Origin: JBBRHQ01 sp963815645
GTDB lineage: Bacteria; Actinomycetota; Thermoleophilia; Solirubrobacterales; 70-9
Length of the DNA: 64,000 nt
Direction of reading: 5' to 3'
NCBI GenBank assembly: GCA_963815645.1
Contig: CAWFHL010000002.1
Span: 62,001 to 126,000 of the forward strand
In this document: positions 45,196-54,739 of the stretch, piece by piece
Layout: every line of letters begins with the position of its first letter
Numbering within the stretch: position 1 is the stretch's first letter
Translations under genes and position numbers: made by a program
Notes under the pieces: model-generated
What the model was told of the DNA's origin: nothing
Seen by the model: only the letters and a program-made list of their open reading frames with translations
Databases searched by the model: none

Positions 45196-46217
45196 TTTTG
45201 CACAGCTGGGAAGTGGCGGTAGAGCGCCTCGCCGACCAGGCGGCCGACGAAGCGGGGGAGCGGCGGATCGTGGGCCCTAGCAGGCGCTCGCGAAGGCCCG
45301 GCGCCGCTGGGCTGGCGATCGGCGAGGTAGGTGTAGGCGAGCTCAACTCCTGGCGCCCCAGGAGCGCTTGAAGGAGCGCAGGCCCTCGTTGTCGGCGTCG
45401 GTGCGGCCGAAGTCGAGCGTCTGGAAGCCGGACTTCGCAGGCCCAGCGGATACCTCGGCGAAGAGCAGGTGGTTGGGCCGCTTGGCCAGCGCGTCCGCAG
45501 CGGAGGCGCCGTACTTGTAGGTGACGGTGCCGTTGCAGGTGAGGAAGACGGCGGCGGCGACCGGCCTCTCCCGTCGAGGACCAGCTCGACGAAGCCGAGG
45601 CCGGCGTCGAAGAGCGCCTCGAAACGGCGGATGAAGCGCTTCGGCTGGGTCGGCACGCCGAGCCGCGGCGGGTCTGACGTGAAGCGCGTAGAAGGCGTCG
45701 AGCGCCTCGCGGTCGGTGCGGCGCTCTGCTCGCAATCCCTCCCGCTGCGCCTTCTTGATCCCGCGCTTGACCTGCGACTTCGAGTAGCGGGCTTCGACCT
45801 CGGCGGGGTCGCTGTAAGCGGCAGCAGGTGGCGGAAGAAGCGGGCGTAACGAAGGCGCCGGGGCCTCGGGCAGCGCCGAGTGGACCGTGAGGTCGAGCCC
45901 GCGGCGCGGTTGGCCTCAGCGGGGCGTCGCTGAGCGCGGTCCAGCGGCTCTCCCCGCCTCGGGGCGAGCGCGGGCGGGCAGATCGGAGAAGGGCAGGGAC
46001 CAGGCGCCGCCCGGTGAGCCGGCTCTCGATCCGGGCGAAGGGATCCCCGCTTCGATCCCGCGGCCGTGCCGACGCCGCAGGCCCGCAGCTCATAGCCGTA
46101 CTGGGCGCGCAGCAGCTCCAGCCAGAGCGGGTGGTGGAAGGTTCCGCCGCGGGGCCGCTCGACCAGCGCCAGCCACTCGGGGTCGCCGATCGGGTCGATC
46201 AGGCGGGTCTCCCGCAC
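45192..46217 (-). pseudogene. FemAB-like acyl/aminoacyltransferase (GNAT fold), frameshifted
   Basis: GTG 46217 starts RETRLIDPIGDPEWLALVER; PRGGTFHHPLWLELLRAQYG is the FemAB N-terminal signature (F.HP.W). Later frames give YSKSQVKRGIKKAQREG-like sequence, ALDAFYALHVRPAAARR and a C-terminal GNAT half AAVFLTCNGTVTYKYGASAA, HLLFAEVSAGPAKSGFQTLD, FGRTDADNEGLRSFKRSWGA. These proteins occur in EPS gene clusters of the exosortase-associated type. Their substrate is unknown. Overlaps the asnB end and the GT2 start, so translationally coupled. Four or more indels. Confidence 0.7.
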
Positions 46218-48141
46218 GGCGTGAGAACGTCCGCCGCTGCGGGTTCTTCTAATGAGGCAACGGGGCGGCCGCTCCGCGCGGTCGGCATCGCCGACTGCGC
46301 CCAGAGCTCGAGCGTGAGCAGCGCCCAGAGCCGGCGGCCGTGGTCGACGCTGCCGGCCTGGTGTTCGGCGAGCATCGCCTCGACCCCCGCGGTGCGCCCA
46401 AGCGCGGCCGCCGCTCGCCCGATCGAGGAGGATTCGCGCGCGAACGGGGCCAGGTCGCTGCGCAGCCAGCGGGCGACGGGCAGCTCGAACCCCTGCTTGC
46501 GACCGTCGAGGATCGCCTCGGGAACCCAGCCCCGCAGGGCGCCCCGAGGGCGATCTTGCGCTGGGCGCCGCGCGCCTTGTCTCGGGGGGATCGACGCCGC
46601 CAACTCCATCAACTCGTGATCGAGCAGCGGCGAGCGGGCCTCCAGCGAGTAGGCCATCGTCGCGATGTCGATCTTCGCCAGCAGGTCGCCGGCAGGTAGA
46701 CGTCGCGTCGATCTCGAGCAGCTGGTCGAGCAGGTTGCGCCGCTCGCCTCGCTGCCACGGCGTCGAGAACACGGCTCGGCGCGTCGGGGCCGACTCGGCG
46801 GCGAGACGGCGCGATAAGAGCGTCACGCTCGCTCCGGCCGAAGAAGCTCCACCTGCGCAGGTAGCGCTCGTGCGCTCGCCTCCCGAGGCGGCGCGAATCC
46901 TGCGCGCGGCTGCGCAGGCCTGCGGATCGAGGGCTCGCCGACGCGAGCCGGCCGCGGCGATCGCCCCGCGCAGCGCGGCGGGCAGGCCTTCGAGCCGCGC
47001 CGCGGCAGGTTCGAGGTGTAGCGCTGGTAGCCGGCGAAGCTCTCGTCGCCGCCGTCGCCGTTGAGCGCGACGGTCACGTGCTCGCGGCCATCTCGGCGAG
47101 GTAGAAGCTGGGCAGCGCCGAGTGGTCGGCGAAGGGCTCGCCGTAGTGGCGCGCGAGCTTCGGCAGCAGCTCGACCGCGTCGGGCTCGACGATCAACTCG
47201 TGGTGGTCGGTCGAGAAGCGCTCGGCGATCAGCCGGGCCCTGCGGCAGCTCGTTGAAGCGCCTCGTCGGCGAAGCCGATCGAGAAGGTCTTGACCGGCTC
47301 CGTGAGGACTGCTCGGCCATCGCCGCGACCACGGCCGAGGAGTCGATCCCGCCGGAGAGGAAGGCGCCGAGCGGGACGTCGGCGATCATCCGCCGGCGGA
47401 CCGCCGCGCGCAGCGGTCGCGGATCTGCTCGTGCAGCTCCTCGGCGTCGTCGACCCGGCGCTTGGCGCGAGTAGTCGAGCCGCCAGTAGCGCTCGATCGA
47501 GCGCGCCCTCCTGGTAGACGAGCAGTGCGCCGGCGGGAGCTTGCGCACGCCGCGGAAGACGCTGAGCGGGGCGGGGACGTAGCCGTAGGCGAGGTAGCAG
47601 TCGATCGCCTCCGGGTCGACGTCGCGCGGCGATCCGGGGTCCTCGAGCAGGGCGCCTGCAGCTCGGAGGCGAAGCTGAGCGCGCCGTCGCGGAAGCAGTA
47701 GAAGAGCGGCTTCTTGCCGACCCGGTCGCGGGCGAGAAGAGCCGGCGGCGGCGCGCGTCCCAGAGGGCGAAGCCGAACATCCCGTGCAGCCCCGCGACGC
47801 AGTCGGTCCCGTGTTCCTCGTAGAGGTGGGCGATCACCTCGGTGTCGCCCTTGGTGGCGAAGCGGTGTGCCCGGCGGCGAGAGCTCCCGGCGCAGCTCGG
47901 CGTAGTTGTAGATCTCGCCGTTGAGGACGACGGCGACCGAGCCGTCCTCGTTGTAGATCGGCTGGTCGCCGGTCTCGAGGTCGATCACCCGCAGCCGCTG
48001 GATGCCGAGCCCGACCTGGCCCGCGACGTGCATGCCCCGCGAGTCGGGCCCGCGGTGCTCCTGGGCCGCGCACATGCGCGCGACGAGATCCTCGGGCACC
48101 GGGGCGCCCCCCGCGCGCACCTGGCCGGCGATTCCGCACAT
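46199..48141 (-). pseudogene. asnB: Asparagine synthase-type amidotransferase (AsnB family), frameshifted
   Basis: ATG 48141 starts MCGIAGQVRAGGAPVPEDLV; Cys2 is the glutaminase nucleophile, followed by EHRGPDSRG and NGEIYNYAELRREL. The synthetase half, in shifted frames, has the PP-loop FLSGGIDSSAVVAAM, VTVALNGDGGDESFAGYQRY and an unbroken end MAYSLEARSPLLDHELMELA. About six indels. In polysaccharide loci such enzymes are thought to amidate sugar acids or other donors rather than make asparagine. Its ATG overlaps the stop of the upstream GT2 gene by one base. Confidence 0.78.
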
Positions 48142-49044
48142 CAGCCGGTCGCGGCTCTGGAGGAGAGCGGGAGCTTGCGGGTCAGCCGGCCGCGCGTCTC
48201 CCGGCGGATCGCCCGCCGGAACTCGCCGTCCTCCACTTGCGGGGTTCGGCGAAGCGCCGCGCGCAGGTAGCCGTAGAGGAAGGCAAGCCCGAGATCCCCT
48301 CCGGCCGGGAGGTGGCGAGCTTCAGCGAAACCAGCGCGACCCAGTAGGCCGGGATAGTGGAGGATGTAGTGCGGCGGCCCCGTATCGCGCTCGGCCTCTC
48401 AGGGTTCCGTCGGCGCTTGCCCAGGGACGGTGATGGATCGCGACCAGATCCTCGAAGGTGCGGGTGCGGAACCCACGCATCCGTGCGATGGTCTCGTCGA
48501 TAACGTCCCAACCGAGGCGCTCCTGGATGCCTCCGATCGCGACCAAACAGTCCCGCGAGTAGCACTTCAGCGCGCCGTTGACGTGGTGCTCGGTCGGTAT
48601 CCGCTCCAACCACCATCTGCCTCGCACCAGCTCGCGTCGCAGCCCTCCCGCCATGCCCAGGGCAGGGTCAGCGACAAAGGCGGCGAGGATCCGCTCGAAG
48701 TACTCGGGGGGCAGCTCCATGTCGCCGTCGAGCTTGCTGATATGCGTGAACTGCCCCCAGTCGACGCTGCGGATCCCGAAGTTGAAGGTGCGCGGCGCGG
48801 CGGCCGATGCGAGCCTGTCGTGCGCGTCGGTGAGCGCCGGATGTTCGGGCGCCCGAAGGGGGGTGATGAAGGGAATCTCGGCGGCCAGGGACTGCGCTAG
48901 CTCGAAGGTGCCGTCGCTGGAGTGGTCGTCGACCAGCAGCCAGCGGTCGGGCGGGCGGGTCTGGTCCGCAAGCGAGCGCGCCACGCGCTCGAGGTGGGCG
49001 GCCTCGTTGCGGACCGGGGATATCACCAGCAGGCTTTGGTTCAC
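48141..49044 (-). CDS. Glycosyltransferase family 2, one frameshift near the C-terminus
   Basis: About 300 aa from GTG 49044 (NQSLLVISPVRNEAAHLERV). GT2 motifs: LLVDDHSSDGTFELAQSLAA, then HISKLDGDMELPPEYFERIL (DxD-type DGD), LKCYSRDCLVAIGGIQERLG and WDVIDETIARMRGFRTRTFE. Near 48375 the frame changes and the C-terminal part goes on as PAYWVALVSLKLATSRPEGI. It is the first gene of the minus-strand operon; the upstream frame to 49323 overlaps a divergent methyltransferase and is not used. The divergent start codons are 52 bp apart. Confidence 0.85.
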
Positions 49045-49096
49045 TGCCCAGACAAACGGCGGCGAAGGAGACGATCTTGCGTGCAAGAGCTGGATC

Positions 49097-49990
49097 GTGC
49101 GCCCCGTTTCTCCGGATGTGACGGACGAATCGCACTCCTCGCTCCCTGCCCCGGGGGCCGAGTGGGCATCCTTTGGTGCCGAGCAAGGCGAGGTGATCGA
49201 CCCGCGGCTCAAGCGTGCTCTGCTCAGGCTGATGCCGGGGATCTCCCGCCACGTCCTGCTCGGGACCGTCCGCAGCCTTCGCAACCGCGGCGAGCGCGTC
49301 GAGTGCCCCTGCTGCGATTCCACCTTCTCGCGTTTTCTCCCTCATCGCGGGCGCGAGCGCGCCAAGTGCCCGCGGTGCGGCGCGCTCGAGCGTCATCGGT
49401 TGCTGTGGCTTTATCTGCAGCGTGAGACGGATCTCTTCCGGCGGCCGGGAGCGATGCTCCACGTCGCCCCCGAATACGCCTTTCTCCGGCGGCTCTCGCG
49501 GGAGCCGGGATTGCGGTACGTGACCGGCGATATCGACTCCGCCCTCGCAGATCACCGGCTGGACGTCATGGAGCTGCCCTTCGAGGCCGAGAGCTTCGAC
49601 TTCCTGATGTGCAACCACGTGCTCGAGCACGTGCGCGATGACCGCAGGGCGCTGGCGGAGTTCCACCGGGTGCTGAAGCCTGGTGGGTGGGCGATCCTGA
49701 TGTGCCCGATCGATCACCGGCGCGCAAAGACGCTCGAGGACCGGACGGTCCGGGCACCCGAGGACCGCCACCGTGTCTTCGGCCAAAGCGACCACCTGCG
49801 GCTCTACGGACGCGACTACCCCGATCGCCTAGCTGCCGGGGGCTTCTTGGTGCGAGCGATTCCCTACCTGGAGAGCTTCGACGAGGACATGATCGAGCGC
49901 TACGGGCTGCGCCGGGAGCAGGACAACGCGTTCTCGCAGGAAGATGTGGTCCTCGGCGTCAAGAGCCGGGTCGAAGCGGTGGCTTCATGA
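49097..49990 (+). CDS. SAM-dependent methyltransferase with N-terminal zinc-ribbon
   Basis: 297 aa from GTG 49097; the GTG at 49118 is another option. Residues 70-105 have CPCCDSTFSRFL and CPRCGALERHRLL, two CxxC pairs 18 residues apart, suggesting a structural zinc. The methyltransferase core follows, with the late motifs DSALADHRLDVMELPFEAES, FDFLMCNHVLEHVRDDRRAL and RVLKPGGWAILM. Such proteins are common next to glycosyltransferases and probably methylate a sugar or its carrier. It overlaps the next gene (ATGA). Confidence 0.85.
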   Translation: MRPVSPDVTDESHSSLPAPGAEWASFGAEQGEVIDPRLKRALLRLMPGISRHVLLGTVRSLRNRGERVECPCCDSTFSRFLPHRGRERAKCPRCGALERHRLLWLYLQRETDLFRRPGAMLHVAPEYAFLRRLSREPGLRYVTGDIDSALADHRLDVMELPFEAESFDFLMCNHVLEHVRDDRRALAEFHRVLKPGGWAILMCPIDHRRAKTLEDRTVRAPEDRHRVFGQSDHLRLYGRDYPDRLAAGGFLVRAIPYLESFDEDMIERYGLRREQDNAFSQEDVVLGVKSRVEAVAS

Positions 49991-51258
49991 GCCGACCGGG
50001 GCCAATCGATCGTCTTCGCCAGACGGGCCGGCTCCTGCGAAGCGAGGGCCCATCCGGCGTCGCTGCTCGCGTCCTGGGCAGGGCCGCAGATTCGCTCAGG
50101 CCGGCCGGCTACGGGAGCCTTCCCATAAGCCGTGAGGACCTCGTCAGGGCCTACGAGATCCTCGCGTCGGGCGCACCGCTACCCGATCCGCCGCCGTGGA
50201 GTGAGGGCGAACCCCTAAGCGTGGCCTGGGTGTGCGGTCCGGCCGGCGAGGGCTCCGGCGGCCACACGACGATGTTCCGGATGGTCGCCGCGCTGGAGCG
50301 CTTTGGTCACACCTGCATGGTCTACATACACGATCGGCACGGCTGGGACATCGAGCAACACCGCCGCACCATCCGCTCGTGGTGGCCCTGGGTGAGGGCG
50401 GAAGTGCGCGACACGGCGGGCGGAATTGAAGACTCCCACGTCATCTTCGCCACTAGCTGGGAGACCGCGTACCCGGTGCTTGCATCGCCGGCCAAGGGGC
50501 GGCGATGCTACTTCGTCCAGGACTTCGAGCCGTCTTTCTATCCCGCCGGGAGCCATGCCATTCTCGCCGAGGCGACATATCGTTTCGGCTTTCACGGCGT
50601 CACCGCCGGCCGCTGGTTGGCCGGTTCCTGGAGCGCGACTACGGGATGTCCGCAGACCACTTCGACTTCGGTTGCGATCTGGAGCACTACAGGCTGGAGG
50701 CTCCCGGGACGCGGCGCATGAGCCTCCGCGGGAAGGTGTCTGCTACTTCTGCTCCCGAACAAGCCCCGCCGCGCACACGAACTCGCCGTCGTTGCTCTCG
50801 ACCTCTTCTCCGCTCGCCACCCCGAGGTGCCCATCCATAGCTACGGCGAGCCGGCGGGCGCCCTTCCGTTCCAGGTCACGGACCACGGGCTCCTCACGCC
50901 TGAGCAGCTGGGCACCCTCTACCGGGAAAGCATCACTGGACTTGTTCTCTCCGCGACCAACGTGTCACTGGTGCCGCATGAGATGCTGGCGGCGGGGTGT
51001 ATCCCGGTGGTCAACGATGCCGAGCACAATCGTGTGGTGCTCGACAACGACCACGTCGCCTACGCTCCTCCGACCCCATTCGGCCTTGCCGACGCGCTGT
51101 CGGCTCTCGTCTGTGCGTCTCCCGACCAGAGGCTTGCTCTGGCTCAGGCGGCGGCCGAGAGCGTCAGCACAACCACCTGGGAGGAGAGCGGCAGGCAGAT
51201 CGAGCAGATCCTGCGAAGGGTCGCAGGCGTCTCCGCTCTCAGTGAGCTCGTTGCGTGA
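49987..51258 (+). CDS. WsaF-like rhamnan-type glycosyltransferase (GT4), frameshifted in the middle
   Basis: About 423 aa when joined, from ATG 49987. Hallmarks: GEGSGGHTTMFRMVAALERF, the family motif RRCYFVQDFEPSFYPAGSHA, then (after a shift near 50630) RFLERDYGMSADHFDFGCDL and (after shifts near 50730-50830) HPEVPIHSYGEPAGALPFQV with GLVLSATNVSLVPHEMLAAG and CIPVVNDAEHN. About three indels lie within 200 bp while both halves are intact. Relatives add rhamnose or related deoxyhexoses to S-layer or O-antigen glycans. Coupled to both neighbours by ATGA/GTGA overlaps. Confidence 0.83.
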
Positions 51259-52310
51259 GCCGCCGGCTGGTCAAGGTTGTCGTGCCGTGCTACGGCTACG
51301 CCGATCAGCTCGGCGATTGCCTGCGCACCGTGCTGGAGCAGGAGGGCGTCGAGTTGCACGTCCTGATCCTCGACGACTGCTCCCCCGACGAGACGCCGGA
51401 GGTAGCCCGCCGGCTCATGGTGGGGGACGACCGGATCGAGTATCGACGGCATCGGCGGAACGCCGGCCTGATCGCGACTGCGAACGAGGGCCTGAGCTGG
51501 GCAGACGACGGTGACTTCGTCGTCCTGCTCTCCGCAGACGACATGCTGGTGCCTGGATCGCTGAAGCGAGCCGTAGAGGTGATGGAAGCGGAGCCCGCGG
51601 TCGGATTGGTCTACGGGCATGCGCAGTACTTCGAGTCCCCTGAGACGCTGCCGTCTTTCTCGAAGCGCTGGCGCGGAACGAAGGTATGGCCAGGGCGCGA
51701 ATGGATCCGGTTGCGCTGCCGCTCCGGGCACAACTGCATCTCTTCGCCGGAGGCGGTCGTCCGCACGTCCGTGCAGCGGCTGGTTGGAGGGTATGACCCG
51801 GCCTGCCAGCACTCCAGCGACTTGAACATGTGGCTGCGAATTGCGGCGGTATCTGACGTTGCATACATCCGGGGCGCCGTTCAGGCCCTCTACCGAATCC
51901 ATTCAGACAGCATGTTCCGGAGCGCCATGCATCCGGTCCTCGACCTGACAGAGAGGCGGGCTGCGTTCCATGGCTTCTTCGACGGTGCCGGCACCAAGCT
52001 TGCCGAGACGTCTGCGTGGCGCTCGATGGTCGGCCGGGCGCTTGCCCGGCAGGCGCTCTGGCAGGCGAGTCGCGCTTATGACCGTGACCATCTAGAGGGC
52101 CCGGACGCGGTACCGGTCGACGAGTTGATCGAGTTCGCGCTTGAGACATACGATGGGACCAGGCGTCTTCCCGAATGGTGGGGGCTGAGGCTGCGGCGCC
52201 GAATCGGGGCGGGGCGCTCACAGTGGTTCTTGCCGTTCATCGCGACCGGGGCGGGACATCGCCTGCGCGGCCACGTCAGCCGGCTCCGCTGGCGCACGAT
52301 GGGGATCTAG
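51255..52310 (+). CDS. Glycosyltransferase family 2
   Basis: 351 aa from GTG 51255, overlapping the previous stop by 4 bp. GT-A motifs: VKVVVPCYGYADQLGDCLRT, LILDDCSPDETPEVARRLMV, RRNAGLIATANEGLSWADDG, VVLLSADDMLVPGSLKRAVE (ADD as the DxD equivalent). The C-terminal 150 residues (RAAFHGFFDGAGTKLAETSA) are helical and not recognised. It is cytoplasmic and peripheral and probably extends the same repeat unit as the preceding transferase. Confidence 0.9.
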   Translation: MSRRLVKVVVPCYGYADQLGDCLRTVLEQEGVELHVLILDDCSPDETPEVARRLMVGDDRIEYRRHRRNAGLIATANEGLSWADDGDFVVLLSADDMLVPGSLKRAVEVMEAEPAVGLVYGHAQYFESPETLPSFSKRWRGTKVWPGREWIRLRCRSGHNCISSPEAVVRTSVQRLVGGYDPACQHSSDLNMWLRIAAVSDVAYIRGAVQALYRIHSDSMFRSAMHPVLDLTERRAAFHGFFDGAGTKLAETSAWRSMVGRALARQALWQASRAYDRDHLEGPDAVPVDELIEFALETYDGTRRLPEWWGLRLRRRIGAGRSQWFLPFIATGAGHRLRGHVSRLRWRTMGI

Positions 52311-52394
52311 TGCCCAATCACCGAGGGCGGAGACCGACCCCTGGCCCTGTTGAAACCGGAAGCAAGCAGGTCGTAACTGCGTTGTTGTCGCGAG

Positions 52395-53090
52395 ATGGCT
52401 TCTTCAAGCGAAATCGAGCGGCCGCCGGCGCTTGACCGGATGCTCGAGGTCACCCGGGAGCTCGAGTCGCGTGACCCGGAACCCTCTCGGCTCCCGTCGG
52501 TGACCCGCATGCTCGGCCGCCGCTATCTGCGGCCCGGCCTGGAGAGCCTCGCCCAGAAGCCGAGGATCATCAAGTACCGGGCGATGTCGACCTGCTCCCG
52601 GGTGATCGGCGATCCCACGATCCTTCAGCCGGTCTTGTTCGTCGGCCCCGGTGAGGTCCGGCTTGGAGACAACGTGCAGTTCGGGTGGAAGGCGTCCCCG
52701 CAGTTCTATTCGGGCTATTGCCACGTCGAGGTGACCGATGCAACCTCGGTGATCGAGATCGGTGCGAACACCGAGTTCAACAACAACCTCCTGATCAAAT
52801 GCGAAGGGGCGGGGGTTCGAATTGGGGAGGACGGGCTGTTCGGTGCGCAGATCGAGATCTTCGACAGTGATTTCCACGACTTGCGGCCATCCCGCCGCAG
52901 GGACGGTACACAGAGCATGGCGCCGGTCGAGATCGGCGACAGGGTGTTCGTTGGGATGGGCGTGCGAATTCTCAAGGGGGTGACTATCGGAACGGATTCC
53001 GTAATCGGCGCCGGGGCAGTGGTTGCCTCGTCGATTCCCGATGGCGTGGTCGCAGCCGGAAATCCCGCACGTGTGATTCGAGAGCTCTGA
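52395..53090 (+). CDS. Left-handed beta-helix acyltransferase (WbbJ/LbH type)
   Basis: 231 aa. An N-terminal helical part of about 60 residues precedes hexapeptide-repeat rungs: VLFVGPGEVRLGDNVQFGWK, VIEIGANTEFNNNLLIKCEG, VRIGEDGLFGAQIEIFDSDF with HDL (acceptor His), VEIGDRVFVGMGVRILKGVT and IGTDSVIGAGAVVASSIPDG, ending VVAAGNPARVI. These trimers acetylate sugars using acetyl-CoA. The 84 bp before it are empty. It is followed after 8 bp by the flippase gene. Confidence 0.92.
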   Translation: MASSSEIERPPALDRMLEVTRELESRDPEPSRLPSVTRMLGRRYLRPGLESLAQKPRIIKYRAMSTCSRVIGDPTILQPVLFVGPGEVRLGDNVQFGWKASPQFYSGYCHVEVTDATSVIEIGANTEFNNNLLIKCEGAGVRIGEDGLFGAQIEIFDSDFHDLRPSRRRDGTQSMAPVEIGDRVFVGMGVRILKGVTIGTDSVIGAGAVVASSIPDGVVAAGNPARVIREL

Positions 53091-53098
53091 CCGACGCC

Positions 53099-54649
53099 AT
53101 GGGCATCCGGTCACCCCACCCCGAAGATCAGCCGGAGCCCGACGACGTCCGCTCAAACAAGGAGCTGACTCAGGCTGCAGCAACCGGGCTGCGCTGGATC
53201 GTCTACGCGCGCATCGCCGTCGAGGTGACGCTGTTCGGTTCGATGATCCTGCTGGCGCGGCTGATTCCTCCTTCCGACTTCGGCATCTTCGCGATCGTGA
53301 TCATCGTCCAGGAGCTGGCCGTGACGGTTCCGATGGAGGGGATCGGCAGCGCCATGGTGCAGCGCCGCTCGATCACCCGTGATCATCTCCAGGGCGGCCT
53401 GGTGATGAGCATCGGGGTGGGGCTCGTTCTGACAGTGGTGACGCTTGCCCTGGCCTGGTTGGTCGTCGACCCTGTGATGGGCACGGAAACCGCCTGGCTG
53501 GTCACGGCCGCGACGACCTACTACCTGATGGGCGCCGTCTATGCGGCCCCGATGGCGGTTCTCCGCCGCCGGCTCAACTTCCGGGCGCTCAGCATCATCG
53601 ATCTGGCCCTGAACGCATCTCGCGCGGCGGCCTCCGTGGCCTTGGCGCTCGCCGGATTCGACGCCCCGGCGCTCGTCTTCGGAAGCATGGCGGGGACCGC
53701 GTTCGCGCTTGTCCTCGCCCTGATATTCGCCCCGGTTCCCCTTCCCCGCTGGCGACCCCAGGCGATGCGGGACCTTCTTCCCTACGGTGGGCCGGCGGCA
53801 CTCGCGGCGGTCTCCTGGACGGGCTTTCGCAACGGCGATTACGCGATCATCGCCGGCACCCTCGGCACCGCGGCGGCGGGTTTCTACTGGCGCGCCTACA
53901 CGCTGGCCGTGGAGTACCAGAAGAAGATCGCCGCGGCGATGGCTCAGATTGCCTTTCCGGTTCTGGCCCGCACATCCGGGATGGAAGAGCTGCTTGCATT
54001 GCGGCAGCGAATGGTGCAGCTGCTCGCCGTCGTCCTCTACCCGGTGCTGGCGCTACTCCTGCTGCTGGCGCCGGTGGCCGTACCGTGGCTGTTCGGGCCT
54101 GTCTGGGAGCCCGCGGTGAAGCCGACCCAGATTCTCGTGCTCGGCGGCGCCGCGACGCTGGCGATCGACGCCTGTGGCGCGGCCCTGATGGCGGTGGGGC
54201 GGGCGCGCGCCCTGCTTGGATATGGCGTCGCCCATTTCCTCGTCTACATGGCGGCCGTTCTGGCTGTCGCGCACATGGGGATCGCCGCGGTGGCGATCGC
54301 CGGCTCCACCGTCCACGTGATCTTCCTCGGGGTCGCCTACAAGGTCTTGCTGCGCGGCCTGGCGAGGAGGCCACTTCTGGTCCTCTGGCACGATCTCGCT
54401 CCGGCGATGAGCGGCGTCGCGGCGCTCCTCCTCCTGGCCGGGCCAGTCGACTGGGGGATGGCGAGCATCCACGCCCCGGCCCTGATTCGCATGGTGGCCG
54501 TCTCGGCCAGTGGCGCGATCGCCTACGTAGTCGCGCTTCGTCTCTGGTATCCGGGCTCGGCCCACGACCTGGGCGCGGCGATCCGACGCCTGCTCCCCGA
54601 CCGTCTCAGTTTCGGCCGGGTACGAGCTCCGGTCCTCGCCAAGCCGTAA
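53099..54649 (+). CDS. Polysaccharide flippase (Wzx/MOP superfamily)
   Basis: 516 aa with about 12-14 helices, beginning LIPPSDFGIFAIVIIVQELA after the first one (VEVTLFGSMILLARL). The PSDFG motif and the long helical pairs (TAAAGFYWRAYTLAVEYQKK, AQIAFPVLARTSGMEELLAL) are typical of MOP-family Wzx/PST flippases, which move undecaprenyl-linked repeat units across the membrane. With the priming transferase and the Wzy/Wzz-like genes it completes a Wzx/Wzy-type pathway in the window. Confidence 0.92.
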   Translation: MGIRSPHPEDQPEPDDVRSNKELTQAAATGLRWIVYARIAVEVTLFGSMILLARLIPPSDFGIFAIVIIVQELAVTVPMEGIGSAMVQRRSITRDHLQGGLVMSIGVGLVLTVVTLALAWLVVDPVMGTETAWLVTAATTYYLMGAVYAAPMAVLRRRLNFRALSIIDLALNASRAAASVALALAGFDAPALVFGSMAGTAFALVLALIFAPVPLPRWRPQAMRDLLPYGGPAALAAVSWTGFRNGDYAIIAGTLGTAAAGFYWRAYTLAVEYQKKIAAAMAQIAFPVLARTSGMEELLALRQRMVQLLAVVLYPVLALLLLLAPVAVPWLFGPVWEPAVKPTQILVLGGAATLAIDACGAALMAVGRARALLGYGVAHFLVYMAAVLAVAHMGIAAVAIAGSTVHVIFLGVAYKVLLRGLARRPLLVLWHDLAPAMSGVAALLLLAGPVDWGMASIHAPALIRMVAVSASGAIAYVVALRLWYPGSAHDLGAAIRRLLPDRLSFGRVRAPVLAKP

Positions 54650-54739
54650 ACGAGCCATTTTCGGGTTAGGAGCGACCCCGGAAACTTCCCGCTCCCGGAC
54701 CCGTTGTTCCAGCAGGTACCCAGGATCGACACTTTGACC

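Noticed and set aside
48578..49096. Upstream part of the 470-codon frame containing the methyltransferase
   Set aside because: It is antisense to the GT2 gene. The methyltransferase-specific sequence begins after 49097.
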